47,994 bases of DNA from the NCBI GenBank assembly GCA_009844885.1, contig VYAQ01000095.1, positions 1-47,994 of the forward strand, written 5' to 3'. Position numbers and translations under genes: made by a program. The notes beneath the pieces are model-generated. The model saw only the letters and a program-made list of their open reading frames with translations. It did no database searches and had not been told where the DNA came from. This document shows positions 8,520 to 16,516 of this stretch, one piece after another; positions within the stretch are counted from its first letter, which is position 1, and each line of letters opens with the position of its first letter. The stretch comes from Gemmatimonadota bacterium (lineage in GTDB: Bacteria > Gemmatimonadota > Gemmatimonadetes > Longimicrobiales > Gaopeijiaceae).

Positions 8520-9599
8520 TCAGTCCCCGAACGAAATCCCCATCGCCCGCGCCGCCCTGACCATGTCGCCGTCCACGGGCACCGTCTTGGTGGCCCGGGC
8601 TGCTTCCGCAAGGGGGACGGCGGTCACCGTCGGCGCATCCAGCGCCACCATGCACCCGAAGCGCCCCTCTGCCGCGAGATTGACCGCCGCCGTTCCGAAG
8701 AGAAGCGAGAGGATCCGGTCGAAGGCGATCGGCCGGCCGCCGCGCTGGAGGTGGCCGAGCACCAGACTGCGCGTCTCATGCCCGGTAAGCTCTTCCAGGC
8801 GGCGGGAGATCCGCTTCCCGACGCCCCCGAGACGCCGCCGGCCACCCTTTCCCACCTCTTCGAGATAGGAGGCCTCGCCGCCCCTCGGCATCGCCCCCTC
8901 CGCCACCACGATGATCGCGAACTCCCGTCCTCCCTTCCACCGGGCCTCGATCTTCTCCGCCACCCTGGTCAGATCGTAGGGGATCTCCGGGATCAGGATC
9001 ACGTCGGCGGTGGCCGCGAACCCGGCAAACAGCGCGATCCAGCCGGCGTGACGGCCCATGAGCTCCACCACCATCACTCTCTGGTGGGCCTGGGCGGTCG
9101 AATGGAGCTTGTCGATCGCATCGGTGGCGGTCTGTACGGCGGTGTGGAAGCCGAAGGTGAAGGTGGTGCCCGGCAGGTCGTTGTCGATCGTCTTGGGCAC
9201 GCCGATCACCCTGAGGCCCTTCTCCGCAAGCTCGCTGGCGATCCTCAGCGACCCGTCGCCGCCCACCGCGATCAGGCAGTCGATCTTCAGCTCCTGCATC
9301 CTGCTGATGACTTCGTCGGACCGGTCCACCATAAGGATGCTGCCGTCGGGCTGTCTGCCGGGGAACTTGAACGGGCTCCCGCGGTTCGTCGTTCCGAGGA
9401 TCGTTCCGCCAAGATGCGTGATCCCCCGCACCGAACCGCTGGTGAGGGACACGATCCCGTCGTCCATGAAGAGTCCGTCGTAGCCGCGGCGAATGCCGAC
9501 CACATCCCATCCCCGCCGTTCCGCAGCGAGTACCGCGGCGCGCACAACCGCGTTCAGGCCCGGCGCGTCGCCCCCACCGGTGTTGATGGCAATTCGCAT
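8520..9599 (-). CDS. pfkA: 6-phosphofructokinase (PfkA family, G/K active-site type)
   Basis: A 359-residue phosphofructokinase. The N-terminal TGGGDAPGLNAVVR loop, GGDGS (residues 113-117), PKTIDND (135-141) and the MGRHAGW segment are the nucleotide and fructose-6-phosphate binding regions. Gly in GGDGS points to ATP as donor (PPi enzymes have GGDD), whereas Lys in PKTIDND is shared with PPi-dependent and actinobacterial-type ATP enzymes. The mixed pattern is known in group-III PFKs, so the donor is not certain. The frame is open upstream, but the ATG at 9599 matches the conserved N-terminus. Transcribed opposite to its neighbours. Confidence 0.93.
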   Translation of the reverse strand: MRIAINTGGGDAPGLNAVVRAAVLAAERRGWDVVGIRRGYDGLFMDDGIVSLTSGSVRGITHLGGTILGTTNRGSPFKFPGRQPDGSILMVDRSDEVISRMQELKIDCLIAVGGDGSLRIASELAEKGLRVIGVPKTIDNDLPGTTFTFGFHTAVQTATDAIDKLHSTAQAHQRVMVVELMGRHAGWIALFAGFAATADVILIPEIPYDLTRVAEKIEARWKGGREFAIIVVAEGAMPRGGEASYLEEVGKGGRRRLGGVGKRISRRLEELTGHETRSLVLGHLQRGGRPIAFDRILSLLFGTAAVNLAAEGRFGCMVALDAPTVTAVPLAEAARATKTVPVDGDMVRAARAMGISFGD

Positions 9600-9659
9600 G
9601 AGGCGAATGTACCGACATGGGACTAGATTAGCGAAGCCCGCAAACGCCGGAGGTCGCAC

Positions 9660-9962
9660 GTGTCCGAAGTCACCCAGAAAGCCGTCCGCAACGCCCTGAA
9701 GACCGTCAAGGACCCGGAACTCAATCTGGACCTCGTGGTGCTGGGACTGGTGTATGATATCGAGATCGACGGCAGCAGTGCGAAGGTCGCCATCTCGCTG
9801 ACGACGCCGATGTGTCCCGCGGCCGGCCAGATACTCGAAGAGGCCCGCGAGGCCGTCGCCGGTGTGGACGGTGTGGAGGACTCCGAGGTGGAACTGACCT
9901 TCGAGCCGCCATGGACGCCGGAGCGCATCAGCCCCCTGATCCGCTCCGCGCTGGGGATCTAG
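9660..9962 (+). CDS. DUF59/MIP18-family protein (SufT/PaaD-like)
   Basis: A 100-residue stand-alone DUF59 domain (PF01883): VKDPELNLDLVVLGLVYDI and then TPMCPAAGQI with the conserved cysteine, ending in LTFEPPWTPE. Such proteins help mature Fe-S or diiron proteins. The GTG start at 9660 and position 17 bp before paaA suggest it opens the phenylacetyl-CoA epoxidase operon. A second DUF59 protein lies three genes further on, so one may serve PaaABC and the other general Fe-S assembly. It is not full PaaD because the zinc-ribbon tail is absent. Confidence 0.88.
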   Translation: MSEVTQKAVRNALKTVKDPELNLDLVVLGLVYDIEIDGSSAKVAISLTTPMCPAAGQILEEAREAVAGVDGVEDSEVELTFEPPWTPERISPLIRSALGI

Positions 9963-9979
9963 CCAACGGGAAGCACGCC

Positions 9980-10918
9980 ATGACGCCATACACGGAAGAC
10001 GAACTGAAGAAGAAGATCCGGGGCGGGTACATCCTCGAGTCGCCCGAGGAGATGACCCCCGGCTACAGGAAGGCGCTCATCGTGCAGCTGACCGTCCAGG
10101 CGGACACCGAACTCATGAGCGCTCCCGCCTACTGGTTCGCAGCCCGTCACGCGCCGTCGACCAACACCCAGGTGAGCGCGCACGCGATCATCCAGGACGA
10201 GTTGGCCCACGCCAACATCGCGTACCGGCTGCTGGAGGACCTCGGCGTCTCGAAGGAGCATCTCGTCTACGGACGCGAGCCGCATGAATTCAAGCACCCG
10301 TACGGTTTCGACCAGCCGCTCGACAACTGGGCCGAACTGGTCGTGGCAAACGGGTTCTTCGACCGGGCCGGGATCTGCCTGCTCGGCGACGTGCACCGCA
10401 ACACCTCCTACGGCCCCCTGAAGCGGGCGCTGGTCAAGGTGGACATGGAAGAGACGTTCCACCTGCGCCACGGCGAGGTGTGGATGCGGCGGCTGGCGCG
10501 CGCCGGAGGGGCCGCGACCGAGCTGCTGCAGCGGTGCGTCGACTGGATGTTCCCGATGACCATCGAGTGGTTCGGCCTGCCGGACGACCTCAAGCACCAC
10601 AGCGGGCAGCTGGACTACAAGCTCAAGGGGCTGACGAACGACGAGCTCCGGCAGGTGTGGATGTCGTCGACCGTGCCGCTGTGCGAGGGCCTGGGGCTGT
10701 CGGTGCCCGCCCACTACGACGAGGAAGCCGACGAGTACGTGCTGGAATACCCCTTCCCGTGCGAGTACGACCCCGGCGCCAAGCGCTGGCTGTTCGAGGA
10801 CGGCGAGATCACCTGGGGGGCGGTCTTCGAGCGCTGGAAGGGCCGTGGACCGATGAACGAGATTTACGTGGACTCGGTGCGCAGGTCGCGCGCGTCGGTG
10901 GCGTCGTGGCTGAATTGA
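9980..10918 (+). CDS. paaA: phenylacetyl-CoA 1,2-epoxidase, catalytic subunit PaaA
   Basis: A 312-residue diiron oxygenase subunit, close to the usual PaaA length. Iron-ligand segments are visible: DTELMSAPAYW, IIQDELAHANIAYR and DMEETFHLRHGE, giving the Glu/Asp/His set of the ferritin-like four-helix bundle. PaaA uses O2 and electrons from PaaE to epoxidise phenylacetyl-CoA. The ATG at 9980 was chosen for family length. The last 13 bp overlap the next gene. Followed by the paaD N-half, paaB and paaC. Confidence 0.95.
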   Translation: MTPYTEDELKKKIRGGYILESPEEMTPGYRKALIVQLTVQADTELMSAPAYWFAARHAPSTNTQVSAHAIIQDELAHANIAYRLLEDLGVSKEHLVYGREPHEFKHPYGFDQPLDNWAELVVANGFFDRAGICLLGDVHRNTSYGPLKRALVKVDMEETFHLRHGEVWMRRLARAGGAATELLQRCVDWMFPMTIEWFGLPDDLKHHSGQLDYKLKGLTNDELRQVWMSSTVPLCEGLGLSVPAHYDEEADEYVLEYPFPCEYDPGAKRWLFEDGEITWGAVFERWKGRGPMNEIYVDSVRRSRASVASWLN

Positions 10919-11376
10919 CGCGGTCGGCGGTGCCTGGCGAGGCACGCCGGTCGGCCGTACGGCGGCGGCGCTCGCTGGCGACCATCCTCGCTGCCCAGCC
11001 CGCTCCGGCCGTTCACGCCTCGGGCGGCCGCGACCAGTGGTCCGCGCCGCTGGACGAGGCGCCCGCCGACAAGGAAGCAGCCCTGCGCGACGCTCTCGGG
11101 GAGGTCCAGGACCCGGAGTTGCCGATTTCGCTGCTGGACCTGGGCCTCGTGTACGGCGTCGGGTTCGATGGCGGCACGGCGCGCGTGGATCTCACCTTCA
11201 CGGCCACGGCCTGCCCCTGCATGGACTTCATCAAGCAGGACGTGCGCGACCGGATCGGCCTGGAGCCATGGGTGGACGCGGTCGAGATCAATGAGGTGTG
11301 GGATCCGCCGTGGACCACCGCCAGGATGACCGACGAAGGCCGACGGAAGCTGGGACGCTTCGGGGTGAGCGCATGA
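10906..11376 (+). CDS. PaaD N-terminal half: DUF59 domain protein of the epoxidase operon
   Basis: About 156 residues: a basic N-terminal extension, then a DUF59 domain (VQDPELPISLLDLGLVYGV, FTATACPCMDFI, VWDPPWTTARM). This matches the first domain of E. coli PaaD, which is required for maturation of the PaaABC oxygenase. The Cys4 zinc-ribbon tail of PaaD is missing here and is encoded separately at 12396. The GTG at 10906 is the first plausible start and overlaps paaA by 13 bp; internal TTG starts are possible because the first 45 residues look non-conserved. Confidence 0.85.
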   Translation: MAELTRSAVPGEARRSAVRRRRSLATILAAQPAPAVHASGGRDQWSAPLDEAPADKEAALRDALGEVQDPELPISLLDLGLVYGVGFDGGTARVDLTFTATACPCMDFIKQDVRDRIGLEPWVDAVEINEVWDPPWTTARMTDEGRRKLGRFGVSA

Positions 11377-11403
11377 GAACGGGGATGGGCGCATGAGAAC
11401 GGG
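11369..11403 (+). repeat. 15-bp direct repeat (20-bp period) duplicating the paaB start region
   Basis: GCGCATGAGAACGGG occurs at 11369-11383 and again at 11389-11403. Both copies place an ATG over a TGA. The first ATG opens a seven-codon frame that ends exactly on the TGA overlapping the real paaB ATG. It looks like a tandem duplication of a translational-coupling junction. Confidence 0.85.
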
Positions 11404-11638
11404 CCTGGACGAGGGCGTCTACGAGGTCTTCGCCCGCAAGAGCCGCGGCGAGCCCCTGCGCCACATCGGGTATATCGACGCGCCGGGCGACGAACTGGCG
11501 CGCGTCTACGCCTGGAAGACCTACGACGAAGAGAACTGGTTCGAGATGTGCGTGGTCCCGCGCGGGGCGGTGATCCCGGTCAACCGGGTGGAGGGGCCGT
11601 GGGCGAAGAACGTGCCGGAAGAGACTCCCGGGTCATGA
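11393..11638 (+). CDS. paaB: phenylacetyl-CoA epoxidase subunit PaaB
   Basis: An 81-residue PaaB (PF06243). The conserved core YEVFARKSRGEPLRHIGYID, then ARVYAWKTYDEENWFEMCVVPR is clear. PaaB is a small structural subunit that bridges PaaAC heterodimers. The ATG lies in the second copy of the duplicated junction; the stop overlaps paaC (ATGA). Confidence 0.94.
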   Translation: MRTGLDEGVYEVFARKSRGEPLRHIGYIDAPGDELARVYAWKTYDEENWFEMCVVPRGAVIPVNRVEGPWAKNVPEETPGS

Positions 11639-12390
11639 CCCCCGCACCGCTCGCGCGCCACATCCTGAGTCTCGCCGACACCAAGCGCCTGCTCGGGATC
11701 CGCTACAGCGACTGGCTGCTGGGCAGTCCCTCGATTGAGACGGGGATCGCCGCCTCGTCCATGTCGCAGGACGAGTGGGGCCACGCGCGGCTTCTCTACG
11801 CCATGCTCAAGCGCCTCGGATTCGACCCGTTCGAGGTCGAGCACGAGCGCCCGGCGGCCCGCTACTACTCCGCACCCGCCCTGGACCGCCCCTTCGCCGA
11901 CTGGGCCCACTTCGTCGCGGCCGTGGTGGTCGTCGACGGAGCGCTTTCGGTCGCGCTCGAGAGCTTCGCGGACGGGAAGTTCGCGCTTGCGCGCTCCCGC
12001 GTGCCGAAGATGCTTGCAGAGGAGGAGTATCACCGCCGGTTCGGCGCGGCGTGGTTCAGCCGTCTGGCAGCTGCCGGTGGTGAGGGCGCGGCGCGCCTGC
12101 GGGATTCCGCCGGGGCCATGCTGCCCACGACCCTCGCGTGGCTCCTCCCCGCCGACACGGTCCACGACACGCTGGTAGCCGACGGGCACGTGTGGCCCGA
12201 GGACCGTGTCCGTGACCGGTGCAGGCGGCGGGTGGGAGACACGCTCGCCACCGCCGGGATCGACCTGGACGCGGTCGAGCCCGCGCGCGCCGGATGGGAC
12301 CCGGAACGCCGCCGAGGCCCGGGCGCGCCCGGCGAGGAAGCCGTGGAGCGGGCGCGGGGAGACCTGAACCGCGACCTCTTCGTGGAGTAG
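11635..12390 (+). CDS. paaC: phenylacetyl-CoA epoxidase structural subunit PaaC
   Basis: A 251-residue ferritin-like subunit, the usual PaaC length. Conserved DTKRLLGIRYSDWLLGSPSIE, then MSQDEWGHARLLYAML and MLAEEEYHRRFG mark the family. PaaC pairs with PaaA but does not hold the catalytic iron centre. ATG at 11635 overlaps the paaB stop; the zinc-ribbon gene follows after 5 bp. Confidence 0.94.
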   Translation: MTPAPLARHILSLADTKRLLGIRYSDWLLGSPSIETGIAASSMSQDEWGHARLLYAMLKRLGFDPFEVEHERPAARYYSAPALDRPFADWAHFVAAVVVVDGALSVALESFADGKFALARSRVPKMLAEEEYHRRFGAAWFSRLAAAGGEGAARLRDSAGAMLPTTLAWLLPADTVHDTLVADGHVWPEDRVRDRCRRRVGDTLATAGIDLDAVEPARAGWDPERRRGPGAPGEEAVERARGDLNRDLFVE

Positions 12391-12395
12391 CAGGC

Positions 12396-12635
12396 GTGGA
12401 CGCGACGCCATCCATCGCCGAGCCCGGCAGCGCACCGCCGTGCCCGTTCTGCGGGGGCGAGCGGACGGAGATCATGTCCCTCTTCGGGAGCCACGCATCG
12501 CTCACCACGTGCTGGTGCGCCGACTGCCGCAGCCCCTTCGAGTTCCTCCGCTGGCAAAACGCCGACCCGGACGACATGGTAGCGAACGAACTGGTTGCGA
12601 AGGAGATGGAACATGGACCCCCCGAGACGGGTTGA
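12396..12635 (+). CDS. PaaD C-terminal half: stand-alone Cys4 zinc-ribbon protein
   Basis: A 79-residue protein with two CxxC knuckles, CPFCGG and CADCRS, joined by ERTEIMSLFGSHASLTTCW, then PFEFLRWQ. This matches the C-terminal zinc ribbon of PaaD (CPRCGS...SEFGSTACKALYRC...CREPFDYF in enteric PaaD, from memory). Together with the DUF59 gene at 10906 it reconstitutes PaaD from two polypeptides separated by paaB and paaC. GTG start at 12396, 5 bp after paaC. Confidence 0.85.
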   Translation: MDATPSIAEPGSAPPCPFCGGERTEIMSLFGSHASLTTCWCADCRSPFEFLRWQNADPDDMVANELVAKEMEHGPPETG

Positions 12636-12682
12636 GTAAAGTGGTCACAAGCTCTTTTCGTACCCACAGCCACCACGGCGCC

Positions 12683-13384
12683 ATGACGATGCTCGCTTCC
12701 CTGAACGTTCGCCGCACACTTGTCGCGGTCGCCGCCCTCGCAACGTCGGCCTGTGGCACGGCCCAGTTCGAGCTTCCCGAACCGCGGCGGCTCGTCATTC
12801 TCTCCGGGGAACGGCTCGCGCCCACCAAGGAGCGCATGGAGGAAGTGGACCTGTGGCTGCGGGAACAGGTGGACAGCATCGAACTCGACCCCTCGTTCAT
12901 GATCTACACCAACGCGCAGGAAGGGCCCGTCTACCCCTGGGAGCGGCTCGAAGTGAACGAACAGGGCGATACCGCGAACGTGAGCGCGCAGGCACTACCG
13001 GGCATCCAGTGGCCATACACGATCTACGCGCACCTCCACCTGATGGCCGCGCAGAATCGACTGGACCGGTGGCTGCCCGAGGCGGTCGGCGCGAGCGATT
13101 TCGAACTCGAGAGGGCGATTCTGACCCGCGTGTCGGATTCCTGGCTATATCAGCGCTCGATCTTCGATGCCCCGCCCTACGGCATCCTCGACGAATTGAT
13201 GTACTCGAACGAGAACGGCTACCTGGAAGCGTTCATCCTGACCGCGCGCCCCGACGCGTTTGTCGAGGCCAGACGGGATTGGCTCGCCGCGGATCCCGGG
13301 GCCCAGGAGTCCTATGTGGCGTGGTTTCGGAGAGCCTTCGAACGGGATCCGCCCGGAGCCCGGGGCGCCACTGGAACGCGCTAG
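12683..13384 (+). CDS. putative lipoprotein of unknown function
   Basis: A 233-residue protein with a typical lipoprotein signal: basic MTMLASLNVRRT, hydrophobic core and lipobox TSAC with Cys near residue 24. The mature part has repeated aromatic/acidic segments (MIYTNAQEGPVYPWERLEV, WPYTIYAHLHLMAAQNRL) but no motif I recognise. It follows the paa operon by 47 bp and could be co-transcribed; no functional link is evident. Confidence 0.75.
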   Translation: MTMLASLNVRRTLVAVAALATSACGTAQFELPEPRRLVILSGERLAPTKERMEEVDLWLREQVDSIELDPSFMIYTNAQEGPVYPWERLEVNEQGDTANVSAQALPGIQWPYTIYAHLHLMAAQNRLDRWLPEAVGASDFELERAILTRVSDSWLYQRSIFDAPPYGILDELMYSNENGYLEAFILTARPDAFVEARRDWLAADPGAQESYVAWFRRAFERDPPGARGATGTR

Positions 13385-13432
13385 CCGCCCGTGGATAAGG
13401 CCGTCCCGCCGCGTTGACGCGCGGTTTTTCCC

Positions 13433-13744
13433 TCAGGCCGGTCCTGAGAGCGTCCACCCGACTGCCACAAGCCGCGCGGCTTCGTCCGTCGCGTGGACGT
13501 CCACACGCCCCGTTCTCGCCAGCCGGGAGTCCGAGGGCTTGCCGCCAAAGAGTGCGAAGCCGTCCACGGAAAACCGTTCTTCGCTGCCATCCGGCGCCGT
13601 GGCGAGCATGACGCAACTCTTCAGTTCCTTGACGCGCAGGGCCTCGCCCTTCCCGAGCCGCAGCCGCAGAATACGGCCCCCGTGAGGATGATCGAGCGCG
13701 TCGATCACGCGGTATGTCGCCTTGGGCGGAGCCGCTGTGGTCAC
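13433..13744 (-). CDS. hypothetical protein, small beta-rich
   Basis: A 103-residue protein, convergent with the lipoprotein gene. It alternates strands and turns (YRVIDALDHPHGGRILRLRLGKG, VKELKSCVMLATAPDG) and has no signal peptide, membrane segment or known motif. An ATG at 13744 gives an N-terminus MTTAAPPKATYRV. Codon use matches the neighbours, which supports a real gene over the antisense frames here. Function unknown. Confidence 0.6.
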   Translation of the reverse strand: MTTAAPPKATYRVIDALDHPHGGRILRLRLGKGEALRVKELKSCVMLATAPDGSEERFSVDGFALFGGKPSDSRLARTGRVDVHATDEAARLVAVGWTLSGPA

Positions 13745-13821
13745 TGTCGTACCTCCGTGGACATGGAACCGGTGCCGAACGCGACACTACACTAGAACCC
13801 TTACAACCAAGGCGTCAACGG

Positions 13822-15327
13822 ATGAAAGCAGAGCAGACGGGAACGGCGGCCGAAGCCACGGGCCGCACCCCGGCAGCGGCGGGGCGTGGCGCGGAGGAGG
13901 CCGGCACCGTCTTGCCCGGCCCGTCTCTCCTGGAGGACCCCGAGCAGATGCGGCGGTCCGGATACCGGGTGGTCGACGCGATCGTGGACCGCTGGGCGAA
14001 CCTCGCGGACGGTCCGGCCTGGCGGGGGGCCTCGCGGAAGGTCACGGAGCCCCTGCTTCACGGCCCGCCGCCGGAATCCGGCCAGCCCCTCGAGCCGATT
14101 CTCGAAACCGTGCTCCAGGACGTGATGCCGCTCGCCGGACGCATCGATCATCCCCGCTTCCTCGCCTTCATCCCGTCCAGCCCCTCCTGGGCCTCGGTTC
14201 TCGCCAGCTTCCTGGTCAATGGCTTCAACGTGTTTCAGGGCACGTGGCTCGAGTCTTCCGGTCCGTCCCAGATCGAAGTCACCGTCACGGAATGGTTCCG
14301 CGAGTGGCTGGGGTATCCACCCGGTGCCGGGGGCCTGTTTACCAGCGGCGGATCGGCCGCCAACCTGATCGCCCTCGTCGCTGCGAGGGAAGCCGCCGGC
14401 AATCCGCCTGCGGGCACGGTCTACGTCTCCGAACAGACGCATGCCTCCGCCGTGCGCGCCGCGCGCATCGCCGGGATCGACGGCACCCGGGTCCGCCACC
14501 TCCCCGTCGATGCCGACTTCCGGATCGTGCCCTCGGGCCTCCGCGAAGCGGTCCGCCGGGATCGCGAGGGCGGGCTCGCACCGTTCTGCGTGATCGCGAA
14601 CGCGGGAACCACCAATACCGGGGCCATCGACCCCCTGACCGAGATCGCACACGTTGCGAAGGAGGAGGGACTCTGGTATCACATCGACGCGGCCTACGGC
14701 GGCTTCGCGGTACTGGACCCCAACACCAGGCCCCTGCTTGCGGGGCTGGAACTGGGCGACAGCGTGAGCCTGGATCCGCACAAGTGGTTCTTTCAACCCT
14801 ACGAGACCGGCTGTCTCATGGTACGGGACGTGACCAGGCTGGAAGCGGCTTTCCGGATGCTTCCCGAATACCTGCAGGACGCCGACTGGGGACCGGAGCA
14901 CGTCAATTTCTGCGACCGCGGCCTGCAGCTCACGCGGTCCTTTCGTGCGTTGCGCGTCTGGCTTGCGGTGCAGCGCTACGGTCTTGACGCACATCGCACG
15001 GAGATTGCGCGGGCCATCGGACTGGCCAGGCGGACCGAGGCGCGGATCCGGGCCGAAGCCGAGCTGGAGCTTCTTTCGCCGCAGAGTCTCGGCGTGGTCT
15101 GCTTCCGCTACGTCGGGCGTCCGGCCGCCGCGCCACGCAGCCTCGACGAACTGAACCGCGAGATTCAGGACCGAATCACCCGATCGGGCCTGGCCATGCT
15201 CTCCTCCACCCGCCTGGGACGCAGGTTCTCGTTGCGGTTCTGCATTCTGAATACACGCACGACCGCCGCCGACGTCGATCTCGCGCTCGACGCCATCCTG
15301 CGCACGGGCAGGGAGCTGGACGCATGA
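13822..15327 (+). CDS. PLP-dependent aromatic-L-amino-acid/group II decarboxylase
   Basis: A 501-residue decarboxylase (PF00282). Marker segments: PRFLAFIPSSPSWASVLA, LFTSGGSAANLIAL, HIDAAYGGFAVLDP and SLDPHKWFFQP with the PLP-binding Lys at about residue 321. The family decarboxylates Phe, Tyr, Trp, DOPA or related amino acids to amines; the substrate cannot be told from sequence alone. The first ~40 residues are a low-complexity Ala/Gly/Glu lead. ATG at 13822; stop overlaps the next gene (ATGA), suggesting an operon with the CPBP protein. Confidence 0.92.
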   Translation: MKAEQTGTAAEATGRTPAAAGRGAEEAGTVLPGPSLLEDPEQMRRSGYRVVDAIVDRWANLADGPAWRGASRKVTEPLLHGPPPESGQPLEPILETVLQDVMPLAGRIDHPRFLAFIPSSPSWASVLASFLVNGFNVFQGTWLESSGPSQIEVTVTEWFREWLGYPPGAGGLFTSGGSAANLIALVAAREAAGNPPAGTVYVSEQTHASAVRAARIAGIDGTRVRHLPVDADFRIVPSGLREAVRRDREGGLAPFCVIANAGTTNTGAIDPLTEIAHVAKEEGLWYHIDAAYGGFAVLDPNTRPLLAGLELGDSVSLDPHKWFFQPYETGCLMVRDVTRLEAAFRMLPEYLQDADWGPEHVNFCDRGLQLTRSFRALRVWLAVQRYGLDAHRTEIARAIGLARRTEARIRAEAELELLSPQSLGVVCFRYVGRPAAAPRSLDELNREIQDRITRSGLAMLSSTRLGRRFSLRFCILNTRTTAADVDLALDAILRTGRELDA

Positions 15328-16109
15328 GAACCGGCCGCGCGCTGGTGGGCGCGGGAGGCACGGTGGCGCTGGCGGCGTTCTTTACGGTCTCGGGTCTGGG
15401 CGGGGTGATCACGTCCCTGTTCGCTGCCGCGTGGCTGGTCGCGATTCCGGCGTTGGCCGTGATCGGGGCGCCCCCTCCCGCCGAGGAGATTCGCGCCGAC
15501 CGGGCAGCGGTCTACAAGGGTTCCACCGTCCTGCTTGCGGTTGCCGGGCTGCTGGCCGTCTGGGCGCTCGTCCGGCTTCCACATCCCCCCGCGTCCCGGC
15601 TGCTGGCATGGCCCCCGGAGATTGCCGGGCTCCTGGGTCCAGCCCTTCTCCTTACCGCGGCAGGCGTCCTGGTCGCCTATGGATTCCGGGCCCTCTCGCG
15701 CCGGTTCGGCTGGCAGGAAACCGAAGTGGTCCGGGCGATCATGCCCGAGACGCGACGCGAGAAGGGGGCCTTCGCGGCTTTGTCCCTCGCCGCCGGTTTC
15801 TCGGAAGAGATCGTCTTCCGTGCATTTCTGCCAGTGTTTCTGCTGCCGTGGACCGGGTCGTACCTGGCTGGCGCCTTGCCTGCCGCGGGTGTTTTTGGCT
15901 TCCTTCATGCGTATCAGGGCCGACTGGGGATCGTGCGAACCACTGTGATCGGGGTTGTCATGGCCGCCGGCGTGGCGTGGACCGGCAGTGTGTGGCCGTC
16001 AGTTTTCGCGCATGCGGCCCTGGACCTGCTGTTCGGCCTTGTGCTGGCCAGGTCACTCATGGGAGAGCCGCGCGCCGACGCGGCCGGGGAAGGAGATTCG
16101 TGGACGTAG
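15324..16109 (+). CDS. CPBP-family intramembrane glutamic/metallo-endopeptidase
   Basis: A 261-residue polytopic membrane protein. The CPBP/Abi motifs are present in order: SEEIVFRAFL (EExxxR), FGFLHAY and FAHAALDLLFG. Relatives are Rce1-like prenyl-protein proteases; many bacterial members serve in bacteriocin immunity or membrane-protein processing. ATG overlaps the decarboxylase stop; a DUF6941-like gene overlaps its end. Confidence 0.9.
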   Translation: MRTGRALVGAGGTVALAAFFTVSGLGGVITSLFAAAWLVAIPALAVIGAPPPAEEIRADRAAVYKGSTVLLAVAGLLAVWALVRLPHPPASRLLAWPPEIAGLLGPALLLTAAGVLVAYGFRALSRRFGWQETEVVRAIMPETRREKGAFAALSLAAGFSEEIVFRAFLPVFLLPWTGSYLAGALPAAGVFGFLHAYQGRLGIVRTTVIGVVMAAGVAWTGSVWPSVFAHAALDLLFGLVLARSLMGEPRADAAGEGDSWT

Positions 16110-16516
16110 ATCTCGTACTCATCGCCGACGCGGCGACCATCGACGGGTCGGGCAAGCTGAACCTGCTCGGCGTCTTCGATCAGATCAGCGTGGCACGGTT
16201 CCCGGCTCGGCACGGCCGTCTCTCGCTGGTTCTGCGCTTCCTCGGCGGTGCCAACGATGCCGGCACCCACAAGCTCACGATCAAGCTGGCCTCGCCGTCC
16301 GGAAAGGAGATCGTCTCCCTGAGCGGCGAGCTCAAGGTGGCCCCCAGCCCCACGAGCCTCCAGACCGGAATCCGGGTTCCTCACGTGATCAACCTGGACG
16401 GCATCGTCTTTCAGGAGGCCGGGGTCCACACCTTCCACGTCCTGGTCAACGGACGTCACCAGGCCACGCTTCCGCTGACGATCGTCAGCCGCAACCTCGA
16501 CGCGGTGGTGACTTGA
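16100..16516 (+). CDS. DUF6941-like small beta protein
   Basis: A 138-residue protein beginning VDVDLVLIADAATIDGSGKLNLLGVFDQI, then RLSLVLRFLGGAND, the recognisable pattern of the DUF6941 family; function unknown. A strong ribosome-binding site (GGGGAAGGAGA) precedes the GTG at 16100, which overlaps the end of the CPBP gene by 10 bp. The stop overlaps the MOSC gene's TTG. Confidence 0.82.
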   Translation: MDVDLVLIADAATIDGSGKLNLLGVFDQISVARFPARHGRLSLVLRFLGGANDAGTHKLTIKLASPSGKEIVSLSGELKVAPSPTSLQTGIRVPHVINLDGIVFQEAGVHTFHVLVNGRHQATLPLTIVSRNLDAVVT

